NCBI GenBank assembly: GCA_000697665.1
Contig: KL197740.1
Location: forward strand, 268,441-332,440
Length of the DNA stretch: 64,000 nt
DNA from: Jaapia argillacea MUCL 33604
Lineage: Eukaryota; Basidiomycota; Agaricomycetes; Jaapiales; Jaapiaceae
Direction of reading: 5' to 3'
Shown here: piece after piece, positions 12,030 through 26,284 of the stretch
Position numbering within the stretch: position 1 is the first letter of the stretch
How the letters are laid out: every line of letters begins with the position of its first letter
Translations under genes and position numbers: made by a program
Notes under the pieces: generated by a model
The model's database searches: none
The model's input: only the letters and a program-made list of their open reading frames with translations
Told to the model about the DNA's origin: nothing

Positions 12030-13850
12030 TGTGGCACTGTACGTGACTTCCTAGGTCTTGTATATCAGTGATGCTAATGAAATAACAAAGCAGGATGCCA
12101 AGACTCCCACCCAAGCAGTGTTTTCTAAAGGAAAGAAGAAGGAACACACCCCTTCACATCCATCTTCTGAGTGGAAGATTGGGTATTCATCAGAGACGAA
12201 GTCACATTTTTTTCACCATGCAACTCAGCGTCTTTGGATCCCAGAATCCAGGCTAATGGAGATTGCTCAATCTGGTATGCCTGTAGGTGATCTATCATGT
12301 CATTGGAATTCAACAATACACTGAGCACCTTGCAGAGTTGGCCGGATGCAACCCTCAATATGGAAGTTGATGATGAGGGATTGGATAGCAGCACCCCAGT
12401 GCTTCCCGGTACCTATTCTCTCCATCATCAAACAAACCCATCCCCCACACCTGAGCAGTATTACGATGCTGGGACAGAAGGAGATGATGAGGAAGTGGGT
12501 GCTTCTTCCAAGGGAAAGGCATCAGGTTCTCATGGCCATAGGCATCAGGTGTGTGTCTTCTCAGTCCTCTTTGCTTCTGTCTTTCATGAGTTGTTTGAAG
12601 ACAACTGCTGGGATACTTGTTCCTGCTACCAAGAGCAATGTTCGTGAAGTTACTGAGGTTCTACTAGAGGGTTTCAGTGCACTACTGGATTCCAATAAAA
12701 CTATGGGAGAGAATTTCACATGACTCATCGATTGATTGGAGAAGTCAAATATCAATGACTCTAGCGATCGTAGCTCCTCTTCTTCCCAAAGTAGCCAACA
12801 AAAAAGATGCAGGAGCTGCCAGCGATGTCTTCCTCAGCAAGTTGCTCTGGCCAGGAGTAGGAGTTCATGTCGTCCAGACCAACACATAAATTTCTCATGA
12901 TTAACCACAGGACGCAGTCAGGATTCACCTCAACAAGATGCTGAAGAGAGCATCTCCACTTGTTCCCACTGTAGATCCCATAGACTCTGCTGCTTTTGCC
13001 ACTGCTTGGATGGCATCAGATGGAGCACTTTTGGCATGTGATTCTGACAATTTCTGCTTTGATATCTTAGGCACCCCCAGGTCACCTTGGAATGTTTCTG
13101 CGGGTCGTGTTTTTATTGCCAACCTCATAGTCACCAATGGTTATCCCAACACAGAAGATGTTCAGGAGAAGATTGAAGCAGCCTTCATTGCATGGTTGAA
13201 GTCTATCAGAAGAGATTACGCCATCGCACAGCAAAAGCCCTCCCAGAAAAGACAAGGAAGATCTGCTCACAATCAAGTGGAGCAACAGACTAATGTATGT
13301 ATTTTCTTTGTCATTGGAATTTGCTGATCCCAGATCCTCTTTCATAGCTCTTCCATTGTCATCGAAATATTGCCAAAAAGTACAAAGGACTTCAATCACA
13401 TCTACCAATGCTAGACCATTTAGGACTGGGTGGTATGTCCAATGATGAATCAGAGTGAGACATTCAGGGAATCAAGTACACCATCTGTCAACCCATCTGG
13501 TGTGCCCCTGAACTTTGTCCTTGGTTGGGCATCTTCAACATGATGTATATGTATGAGCACATGGCAGTAAGGAGAGGGCTGGGTGATGAGGATTGACATT
13601 GTGCCATTCCTCATCTTTGGGAATTTAAAGAGGACTCCATCAGCCCCTCCAGTCGACCCCCACATGGACTCCCCATTAATGCTTACAGCAATGAATGGTT
13701 GAAGACCAGACCTTAGATATGGCGTGATAATATGTTGAGGCCAGACCTGGTGCAATATGCCTTTGTCCATGAACCTGACATTTATACGTGAATCCATTGT
13801 CTTGAGTTGGAACTGCTTTCTCAACATTATCATTATGTATAGATATGTTC
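12030..13850 (+). pseudogene. Decayed basidiomycete gene of unknown function
   Basis: Coding-like exons on the plus strand read, in order: SSEWKIGYSSETKSHFF and QRLWIPESRLMEIAQSGM (about 12155-12280); HLNKMLKRASPLVPTVDPI, then SAAFATAWMASDGALLACDS, then GTPRSPWNVSAGRVFIANL (about 12925-13290); AKKYKGLQSHLPMLDHLGLG followed by GMSNDESE (about 13357-13435); and, after a stop, IWCAPELCPWLGIFNMMYMY and SNEWLKTRP. From memory this resembles a multi-copy family of uncharacterised Agaricomycete proteins with a GMSSDES-type core, often found near DNA transposons; I cannot verify that here. In-frame stops interrupt it, including a TGA right after GMSNDESE and a TGA pair near 13585. No enzyme motif is visible. 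Confidence 0.5.
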
Positions 13851-14204
13851 AGGCTCACTCCAGATGGGATCGTCATTAAGAAGAATTATAGGGCCAGTAA
13901 TCTTGTCATGATCTATGGAGGTGTAAGCTATTTGGACTTACTGTACGAATTGACGAAACAAGCTGGGAACTATGGAGGACAAGAAACCACAGATTGTATT
14001 CATGGACTAATAATTGTAACAAACAAATGATAGCCTGATACTGAGATGTATCTGTGGGAGCTAGATATTCACAGCTTAAAAGTCCTTGAACAGATGTCCG
14101 AAGGGTGATGGACAGTCTCCAATCGTACAATCATGATACAAGATATGATGTATTTTAATTGTACAACCTTGAAGGTGACTTCATCAATCAACCTCTAACC
14201 CCCC
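13851..14204. other. No recognisable feature
   Basis: About 350 bases with no coding potential I can support and no repeat that I recognise. Confidence 0.4.
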
Positions 14205-16440
14205 CAGCAAATATTAGCACGTTACCAAGGTGAACCCTCATCAGTGGCCTGGACAGCCTGGATGAATGAACCCACCAACCCACCATCAACACTCTGACCA
14301 TCAATCTCCACACACAAATTGCCCAGGCCTAATAATGTCCATCACTTCCTGAACCTTATCAGCTGCCAGGTTATCTCCAATGATACTCAAGACCAATGGG
14401 ACATTGAGTTTGGAGATGGATTTTGCTGCATCGGAATTTCTCTGCTTTGCATTCAAGCAGGACAAGGTGACAGTAGCCAGCTATTTGGGCTAGGGTGAGG
14501 GAGAGGGAGTTGGATGTTCCTTGCAGGGTACGGATCGTATACACAGGGATTTGGGAGGAGTAGTAGAGGGGTGGAGGGAATTGGATGATGGTTTGGAAGA
14601 TTTCTTCCAATGTGATGTCATCATCAAAGATTCCGACTAGCAACAGTGAAGAGATGGTAAGCAAGGAAGAGAGTCAGTGCACTGGAGCTTGGAACCATGA
14701 CTCATTCCCAAGTGAGATAGTAGTGGTTGATGGTGATCTTGAAGTGTCGAGAACCTTGAATGGACCTTTCTCAACATCAATAAAATTGCAGCAGCTGGTT
14801 TGACACTGACACGATTCTTTCTCCTGAGTGAAAGGTGAACTCCAATAAGCGTGGCTCCTGTGTTGGCCCTCTTGACTGTCTGCTCTGGAGTAACAACTCC
14901 ATTAATCTCCACACAACATAGCCCTAACCCAGCCCTAATCCTATCCTCCCCACCTCCTGTCCCAATCCTAGGAACTTCTGAATGAAAGCAGGAGTATCCT
15001 TCACCCTCATCAACAACTCACCCACAAGCACAGCCCCAACCCATTCCTCCAAATACTTCTCCACATCCCCCCTCCCCATAATCTCACTCAACGCACAAAG
15101 CATCACATCCTTCCCTTTCACCATATCAGCCAACCTAGTTGTTGTATCCATAATGACATGGAAACCATGCAAGTCATGATTGTTGACTCTGATGAGTGTG
15201 GTGGGAAGGGAGAAGAAGAGTGACATTTCAGTTGCATTGTCGACTTCAACGAGAGGTTCCATACCAAGGCTGGGGGAGAAATGGTAGAGGGCACCAAGTT
15301 GGGCTGGGGAGAGCATGGTGATGATGAGGAGGATGGTACTGGCACTGTGAAGACAGCCTTCTCAGATTTGGTATTCATCCAAGAAGAATTCTTTACGAAG
15401 GGTGGTGGGGTGGTTGGTAAACCATTGATAGCTTGTCTCATGAGTTGCATGTCAAATAAACTCCCTTTGAATTGGGTCGACTCTGTTAGGCAGAGAAGAC
15501 ATTGGCACCCCCAATGGCGTACACCAAAGCCTGGTGGTGTGGGTGTTGAGAGTGATATTCCAGTTGGGAGGGGAAGTGTGTCTGATATCAGCCATCAGAG
15601 CTGGATTTTTGGCTGGGGTGATGGAAGATTGCATTCGCAAGAGGATGGGGATAAGAGGAGGTGCAAGGTTAAGAAAGAGGCAGGTAATTAGTGTGATATG
15701 GTGAGGCATTGGGCTTGAATCCTCTGGAGGACAGTCAGAAGACCTTAGTCTGCTGTCAGAGGGGAGGCTGTGGTTGGAGTTAATGTCAACATGTAGTCTG
15801 TGAAGAGAGGAAGCATGAAATAGTGAGTGGGTATATCAGCAGACATGGAAGAAAGTGAGCTCTTACCTGGTCTGGAGAATACAATGCTCATGGCTCTGGG
15901 CTCACAGACACTCGGCTGGGAGGATTTGTGCTAAAAGTAGATAAGGAAGTCAGTGGAAGTTCCAAACAGCCAGAGCCCACAACACTCAGAGAGAACCTAC
16001 CAGAAAGAGGAGGATCTTTGGAGGACAGGGAGGTCACCTGGGAGGGGAAGTCTTGGGCGATCACTAGGAATGAGACATGTTGGGTATCCATGTCCTCAAA
16101 GGATATACAAGTAGCTACTCATAAGTAGAGGGAATCAAGAATCGAAAAAGAAGAGGGAGGGAACTGAGACAAGAATCCAACAAGGAGAGGAAGGAGACAG
16201 GATAGAGTCATGGTCGGAGGGGGGGAGAGGATAAGGAAAGTGTTCAGATACTCAGGGACATGTTCCCCTCAGGATGAGTAGAGGGACAGGATGCCAGTCC
16301 CCATCCCCCTTACCAGTAGCTATGCAGTGTCCACCCTGGAGAGTGGGAGGGAAGAAGGAGGGGTCAAGGGTTTTATAGGGAGGATGAGGCGAGAGAAGCC
16401 AGCTGTTGTACCATGGGGAATCAACAAAACACAATGGATC
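14205..16440 (-). repeat. Inverted duplicated repeat, copy 2 (unknown coding content)
   Basis: This is the reverse-complement partner of 2690-4440 and the better preserved copy. Read on the minus strand it starts with the same TATA-like block (near 16375). It contains a 130-codon open frame (15316-14924) with EVDNATEMSLFFSLPTTLI, then LHGFHVIMDTTTRLADMV, then YLEEWVGAVLVGELLMRV. Next come INGVVTPEQTVKRANTG with GVHLSLRRKN (about 14910-14800), and DDDITLEEIFQTI with IPVYTIRTLQGTSNS (about 14640-14500). These pieces look like exons of one protein of some hundreds of residues, but I recognise no family. The GVVTPEQ block and a later block near 14290 (VEIDGQSVDGG) resemble each other, which hints at an internal repeat in the protein. 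Confidence 0.6.
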
Positions 16441-17342
16441 AATGGTTTCAGTTTCCATTGAAATTCAGGCATCAGCAAGTGTGCTGTGGGCCATGTTGTG
16501 AGCAAGACTCAACTCTGCTTGTCAGCCATGGCAGACTAACTATTATGACTCTCATTGACAAACGAGGATTCAGATCTAATGGTTAATGGTGCAGAGGCTG
16601 AACCCCACAAACTCTTATGTCGTCTGTTCAAGGGCTTTCATGGAAGCCATGAATATCCAGCTTCTGCAGATACATCTGAAGGACATCTAAGACTTTTGAC
16701 TGAATACAACCCTTGAATATTCACTGAGAGTCGATTCCTCTGTGTCGGTGATTTTACCAAGTCCTTTTCAATTTTGAGTTGAGGGAGATTGCCGAAGCAC
16801 AACCTGATGATGACCACCATCTGTCTCGCAACTGAATTCATCAAGTATGTGTCCTCAGTCTCAGCCATAGTACTTTACGCCAACAAAACCATAGAATTGC
16901 ACCCTGCACACAGCTCCTCTCGCACACCTGCTTCCTGCTCTGTTCTCTTTCATCTCTCATCTGGCAGCAACGACATTGACCCCTGTAAAGATACCACCAG
17001 TACAAATCATGAAGACTCGATGAAGGGGGTGTACAGTCAGATCTACATGATGGAATGCTCTTGTCCCCATTTGGGGGCTGATATGTCTCATGCTGGAGTG
17101 TATGATACTGTGATCGGTGTTTGGCTGTGGACCATACGCGGGTTATAGAATTGGTCTGAGGTGTCATGGTAAGTAACCAATCCATTCTTTGTGGATTCTC
17201 ATGGATCATTGATCTTCGGTCTCCAGGTCTTTGCAGTGCCTTCACCCACCCAATCATCTCCTCTCACCTTGTATTTCCCAAAGCCAACACCCCACATATT
17301 ACACCCACCAATGACACTCATAACGACAGAACTCCACATCTG
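16441..17342. other. No recognisable gene; weak open frame
   Basis: A plus-strand open frame at 16789-17148 (119 codons) contains LATEFIKYVSSVSAIVLYAN, a serine-rich stretch and several cysteines. It has no known motif and no clear start. The rest of the stretch shows nothing I can support. Confidence 0.3.
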
Positions 17343-20300
17343 CCCATGTATATGGCCCACGTTGATCCTCAATTCCAGCAGCAGCAACAGGGTATATCCA
17401 CAACAGCAGGGCTATATACGGGGCCAATATCAACAACACCTCCCTTACACCCAGCGCAAGCAGCAATATTCCCCTCAACAATGGCAACCCTATCCAACTT
17501 CATCCTATCCAACGCAATCTACTTACTACCAAGAGCCCCGACCACCACTACCCCATTACCAAACTCTCCCTCCCCATAACCCCCTCCTCAACTAATCTGC
17601 AGACCTACCTCTCCCCAGTCATCCCATCACTCCACAACCTACAATCAGACCTTAGCCTACACCAGGTCAGACTAGTCCACCTGCTAGTTCCGGATTGTTT
17701 GCACAACCCAGTCGACCACCTGATTGTGCGAGACTCGAATCTCTACCACCACCACCTCGGACTGCTCCTCGTCCTTCCTTCCCTCCTTTGTTAAAATCTC
17801 CTGCTGCTGCTTCAGTGTGGGAGAGGTTGGTATTGCCCTTGTGTAGACCTCTTCCTTCACCTGTACAATCACAATTCCAGCATGAATCCCAACCTTTGTC
17901 CTTCTCACAGCCAAGCCCTTTGTCATTCCAACAACCCCAGCCTCCGCAAATGCAAAGTTGATATGTGGGTAGTAGGCCTGTCAAGAGTTATTCCGTTGAT
18001 TTGGGTAGTCTTGGGTTGAGTGGGGTCGGCATTGGGTTCGAGCAGGGTCAGGGGCAGAGTTCGAGTCCAACCAGAATTGGGTATGGGCAGAGTCCAATCG
18101 GTGCTGGATACAGGCAGAGTATGGCTGGTGCTGGATATGGGTCGAGTCCAACTAATGCTGAATACGCACCGAGTTCCACTGGTACTGGATACAGGCAGAG
18201 TCTGACCAGGGCTGAGTATGGACAGAATCAAGGATATACCCAGACCCCAACCCAACCTGGATTACTAACAGCGCAAATGACTCCCACTCCACCACCTCCT
18301 CCACCTCAATTGATGCTTGAGAGGAGTAGGACTGTTGGTGGTGGGAGACCTTTACCTATGCCTGATCTTTCCAGGGTGTGAGGTGTCTTGCCTGTGCCAG
18401 GGGTGGGGATGGGGGTGGGAAGGATGAATTCAACTCCTCCAGGTGTACCATTGTGGAAACAACAAATGGGGAGGACCCTTGTCAGTCCTGCCGTTCCGAT
18501 GGGTAGGACAGCTACTGCTCCTCCCGCACCTGTGAATATGGCCACTCCTCCTGCTCTTGCAAATAGGTCAACTCCGCCCACTCCTGCCAATAGATCCACC
18601 CCACCTGTTCCTACAAATAGGTCTACCCCACCTGGACCTGTGAATATGTTTACCCCTCCTTCACCTATACCTACATCCAACCCCCTGGGACAAGCACAAG
18701 TGCCTGGATGGGCTTTGAGACCTGAAGGTGCGGGTGTGGGTGAACCTCAGCCTATCTCTCTTTCCACTTTTGGGAATCGTGTTCAGCCTCAAACAGCTCC
18801 TGCGAATGCATATATGAATGTGGCTCCACAATTACCTGGCAACACCCAGCAGACCCTTGGCAATACACAGCGAGCACCAACAAATACGACTCAACAAGTA
18901 CTGCTTAACGTGAACAAGCCTCAACCTGCACATCTGCCCAATGGAGGAGCTGGTGTGAGAGGAATTGGTGTCGTTTTCGGTGGTGGTAGGGTGGGAGAAG
19001 GGAGTGTTTCGGGTGGGGGGTATATGACTTTGCCTACTCAATCGTGGTTTGCAACTATGGCTACTGCAGGCCCTATGTTGTCGTTTACAAATCCTGCATT
19101 GCCTACCAAGTTGTCTTTCGCCAATCCTGCATTGCCTACTAAATCCTCTTTTAGCAGGTCCATTGTGGCGTACACAACTCCTACCAAACCACCTGCTCCC
19201 TTCCAACCAAATACCAGACCAATGTATTCTTTCTATTCTTCTTACTCTTCTACAAGTTTGAGATCTAGTTCACTGAGTAAATCAAGACCTAGTTCTCCCA
19301 GCAAATCGATTTCTTCCTCCTCATCAAGACCAAGTTCACTGACAAAGACATCTTGGTTACCACCCACTCCACCTGTTCATCCTTGATTGAGGTCAAGTGA
19401 ATTTAGGAAACACGTGAGGACTAAGAGTGGGGGGTGTGTTAGTGGGGAGAGTGTGGGGGGGGAGGGCAAGGGATGGGGCTAGTGTTAGGTCTGGGGTTAG
19501 TGGAAGTGTTAGGTTGGGTATTAGTGGGGTGAGCGGGAGTACAAGGTCAAGATCGAAGTCGAGCTCATTTTTGAGTTCTGTTTCTGGCAGTGGGAGTTTG
19601 ACTTTTGGCGTTGGGGTTCAACTTATGGGGGTGGATCCAGATCTAGTTTGAGGGTGGAATTGAGTGTGGGGGTTTGGTTGAGTTCGAGTTCACCCCTGCC
19701 TGGTAAGTATCCTCCACATTCTCATCCTGCTTCTCATTGGAGAAGTAGAAGTGAGGTGAAAGGTGGTTATGGGGAGGAGTCACATCATACACCTACTTCA
19801 AGGATCTTGCATCAGTTGTCCACTCCAAGGATGTTGCATCATACGCCTGATTCAAGGACATCACATCACACGCCTAATTCACGTACTTTGCATGATCATG
19901 AAGAAGACACGCCCACTTCCAGGTCCAAAGTATTGAGTTCTCTGATGAAATCAAAGCTTGTGCCACTGCCTTTACCACCTCAATCACCTACAAAATCAGA
20001 CTTTGTGATTCAGTCTGCGACACAACGGGTGAGAACTGATATCACCCATCCTTTCAGATGATGATCCAGACAACGTCTACAGTATGCTGATATCATCCGA
20101 TGTTGACTCTGACTATCATGATAATCAGTTGAATATGAACTCTACCCAGGTTCACTGAACCCGGTCACACCCTCACTGCCTGACATCGATGAACACCTGA
20201 TGGGTGGAACCTGGAATGGGAAGTATGAGGTTGAGGAGTCTGATATGATGGGAGATCACTTTGGTTGGACATTCATGGCCATTTGGAACTGGAACCGGGA

Positions 20301-20351
20301 TATCCATCGTTTAACTATCCCCCCTTCACATCCACTGTTATTGCTGAAATC

Positions 20352-20355
<4 letters not shown>
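17343..20355 (+). pseudogene. Q/Y/P/S-rich low-complexity protein pseudogene
   Basis: One reading frame can be followed from about 17390 to 19430, interrupted only by stops that single C-to-T changes would create: TAA near 17593, TAG near 17632, and TGA at 17959, 18379 and 19384. The likely start is the ATG at 17343; a one-base shift near 17390 then joins the Q-rich beginning to the Q/Y-rich part (QQGYIRGQYQQ, SPQQWQPYPTSSYP). There follow GYGQSP/GYRQS repeats (about 18060-18240), NRSTPP repeats (about 18550-18640), NPALPTK repeats (about 19090-19150), a serine/arginine-rich stretch, and HHTPxSR repeats (19785-19900). A last coding block at about 20155-20352 (IDEHLMGGTWNGKYEVEES, then FGWTFMAIWNWNRDIHRL) ends at a TGA at 20353. 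The composition suggests a disordered, possibly prion-like protein. No catalytic domain is seen and the function is unknown. Confidence 0.7.
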
Positions 20356-23288
<2,933 letters not shown>

Positions 23289-26284
23289 ATGGCACCTGAA
23301 GTGGAAAAGCACTATACAGTTGTTCTCAGCCCTCAGCATCATCCAGAGATAACCACATTCACCACCTATGAACCCCTTCACAGACTTTTGCTGGAGAGGA
23401 AAGAAACCAATCTTCATTGTGCAAGTAGAAGGAAGATTGAGGCCTGGGAGAAGAAAACAATTGAGGTGCTACTTAATCGCCCTGTGTGGGTGAGTCTACT
23501 TTTTCTATGAGCGTGGATCCTTCAATCATGAATTGTGATCTCTCAGGTTTACACTGCTAGACACCTTATTCTCTGGTGTACAGGTGTTGAGCCAGATAAC
23601 TATCCCACCATCAAGGCCTTTATCCAATACATCGCCCTCACCACCAATGGGAAGATGAGGGAAGCTTATGATATTTTGGACAGTGTACAGGTGGATACAG
23701 TGAAGAGCCAAAAGGTTCGTCCTGTCCTGTCTTGTCTTTATATGCCATCTGATCACAGGATATTATACTCTCCTTAGGATGAGCTGCTTGGGAGAGTCAA
23801 TCTCACTGGACTGGAGGCTGATGAGGATGAGGATAAGGATGAGAATGAGGATGAGGATGAGGACGAGGAAGACCATGAGGTGGATAATTATGCCGACGTT
23901 GACAATATGGGGAACGGTGAGTACTTGGTTGAATCTGTACCTTTTGACATCTAACATCCTATTTTTCATAGCTGAAAAGCCCCCACTGCTCACTGCAAGG
24001 ATGGTCACTGCCTGGAGAAAATGGTATTGTGACTTGCCAGATCGGATGCTTAGCCTATGTCAATGGGGGGCACAATCCCTGGAACACTACTTCTTCAGCG
24101 ACTTCCTCTGGTTAGATTGTGATGAACACCATAAGGTGGAGTGGCATGCAGTGGAAGCCCTTCATGCTCTTCAATCTGTTGATGCCATAATATGGAAGTC
24201 TATGTCCTGGCAGAGTGCTGTTCAGGTGTGTTCCTTCCTCGATATCTTTCGTCCTTTTCATGATTTATTGCCCCTTCATCACCAGACCTCTGGACTTTGT
24301 GAAACGATTGCGAAGATATGTGTTGAATCTACTGCTGTGGAGTTAACCCACCCCCATGTCTTGTTGAGCTTTCAATACCATTGCTGGCGAGAGACTCTTG
24401 GTGAGGTGTTGGCTCAATGGGGTCCAGACTTTCCCATAGCACCACCCTCTCTGATTCCTCAGGCTCTGCCTTCGGCTGATCGCCTTTCAGGCCAGCAATT
24501 TTTGAAGATTCTCAATAAATTCCCATATCTTATTCCTCGGGGTGCTAGGCCAACATGTGTTTTCTTCTTATCCAGTCTCGACAATTTTCTTGAGGTGTGG
24601 ACATCATGGTTGTGTCCCACTCTCAATTGCTTTGGATATAAAGTATGTTGGTCCCAAGACTTTCTTCTTTGAGAAATCTGTTCATTCCAATCTTAGGAAG
24701 TCAACAGCACCAATCCAAAATCTCTATATCAAGAAGTCCTCAAGGAGATGAAATCTACGGATGTTGTCACAAACATCAAGGACAATAACTTGAGAGCAAT
24801 CTTGAAAGAAACGATGCTACTCAGAAATCAGAGTAGAGTTACACAACAGGTAGTTGCTACTGAAGGAGGCATAAAAATTCAGAAGGCACTCCAGAAAGGT
24901 ATGATCTCACTCTATCCTAGCTCCTAGTCATCCATTTATATTTTGTCCAGGTCAACCAGATGTTTTGGAGGCACATTGAAATGTTCCTCAAGATCAATTG
25001 CCACACTTTAACTGCCTCAACTGCAAAAATGAGGATGAGTCAAACCATTGTGTCCATTATCTGGAAGTAGAGGAAGATAAGAAAGTGAAGGACTTGATTG
25101 GTGGTATCATCACATGTGCAGATGAGGATGATGTTCTCCTTCCCAAAGTCTGGATTTCTTTATCATTTGAAGCACTAATTGGTGACTGATACTTTTGTTT
25201 AGAATTCCAAGGGGAAAGAAACACACATCTATTCTCTGGAGGATCTGAAGCTGATGGAGATATCTCACTGTCCTGAGGTATTTGCTCGATGTGGTCGAGA
25301 TGTGGTTTATCTTATCAACAAGGAAAATAATATCTGCGTGAGATCTTCTGATGAAATTTCCTGATTAGTCTCTGAATATCAACTCTTGGATCATAGGTTG
25401 GAGGTATAGTCTACAAGCCAAAAGTTGATGCCAAGACTCAAAATACTCTTCACCAAGGTCACCGAATTGTTACCTCCCAAAAATCTGTGAAGTAAGGGAA
25501 GACATTTGAGAAGTGGGCATATGGGATAATGATTCCTATTGGATCAAGAGTTGCAGTGGGCAGAAGGTCAGGTGATGCATACGCTGCCTATGCCACCATA
25601 GATGCCAACCATTCTTTGGAGGTTGAACTTCTTTTCCATCATGCCAAGGTCTGTGATTCCTTACAGATTTTATGACTCTCACTATATGATTTTCTACAGG
25701 ACACTAGCACTCTGCTTGACCTTGCTTTCCCTTACTTTCCATTTGTTGTCCACAATTTGACTGATGTGGGTAGAACAGCAGGGATTGATCCTTTGGGCAA
25801 GCAGGAGTGTAATATGTACTACTGCGATAGTTACACTGCACCTCAGCATCGAGACAGGGATGCTACTCTTTCTCTATGCATGCAGTTCCAGAAAGTAGTG
25901 GGAGTAGCTGCTGATGGTACTCCACACCATGATGAGTTTGGTTTTGCTTTTACCCAGTGGGGTGTCTGGGTCCAAACTGATGAAGACTCTATCTGGTGAG
26001 TTAGATTCTGCATCGTCAAGAGCCTTGCACCATCCAGTCTCAACTTCTTTAGGTACTTTGACAGTTCACATGTCCATAGCACTATAATGCCAAGAAGATC
26101 CTCAATGTATGCCAAGAACCCTGCAAGTACACCCTGAGCAGAATCAAAAGGTGTGCACATAACAACTCTGAGAAAGGAGGCTGTTACTGCTGCTCGATAC
26201 AAGCGGGTTCAACAGCAATATGCTCAATGGACACAGTATTGGAGGAAGGATCTTGATGAAGACTGTAGTACCCAGCAATTCTAG
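23289..26284 (+). pseudogene. TET/JBP-like 2OG-Fe(II) oxygenase pseudogene
   Basis: Eleven exons with GT-AG introns can be followed: 23289-23489, 23547-23714, 23778-23916, 23972-24225, 24286-24642, 24697-24898, 24951-25147, 25203-25337, 25397-25648, 25700-25995 and 26053-26284. The N-terminal half has no motif I know, apart from an acidic D/E run (23815-23880). The C-terminal exons carry a double-stranded beta-helix dioxygenase signature: YTAPQHRDRDATLSLC with the H-x-D pair at 25857-25865, DEFGFAFTQWGVWV, and IWYFDSSHVHSTIMP with the distal histidine at 26074-26076. This arrangement fits TET/JBP proteins, which oxidise 5-methylcytosine or thymine in DNA and are expanded in basidiomycetes alongside KDZ transposons. 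Three premature stops are visible, TGA at 24977, TAA at 25492 and TGA at 26135, each explained by C-to-T. The splicing otherwise looks intact, so inactivation may be recent. No KDZ transposase was found here. Confidence 0.6.

Noticed and set aside
18306-18680. A 124-codon minus-strand frame with GGVDLF repeats
   Set aside because: It is the antisense image of the NRSTPP repeats of the plus-strand pseudogene; the repetitive codons keep the opposite strand open.
23810-23885. GATGAGGATGAGGA run as a microsatellite insertion
   Set aside because: It stays in frame and codes for an acidic D/E stretch within an exon of the oxygenase gene.
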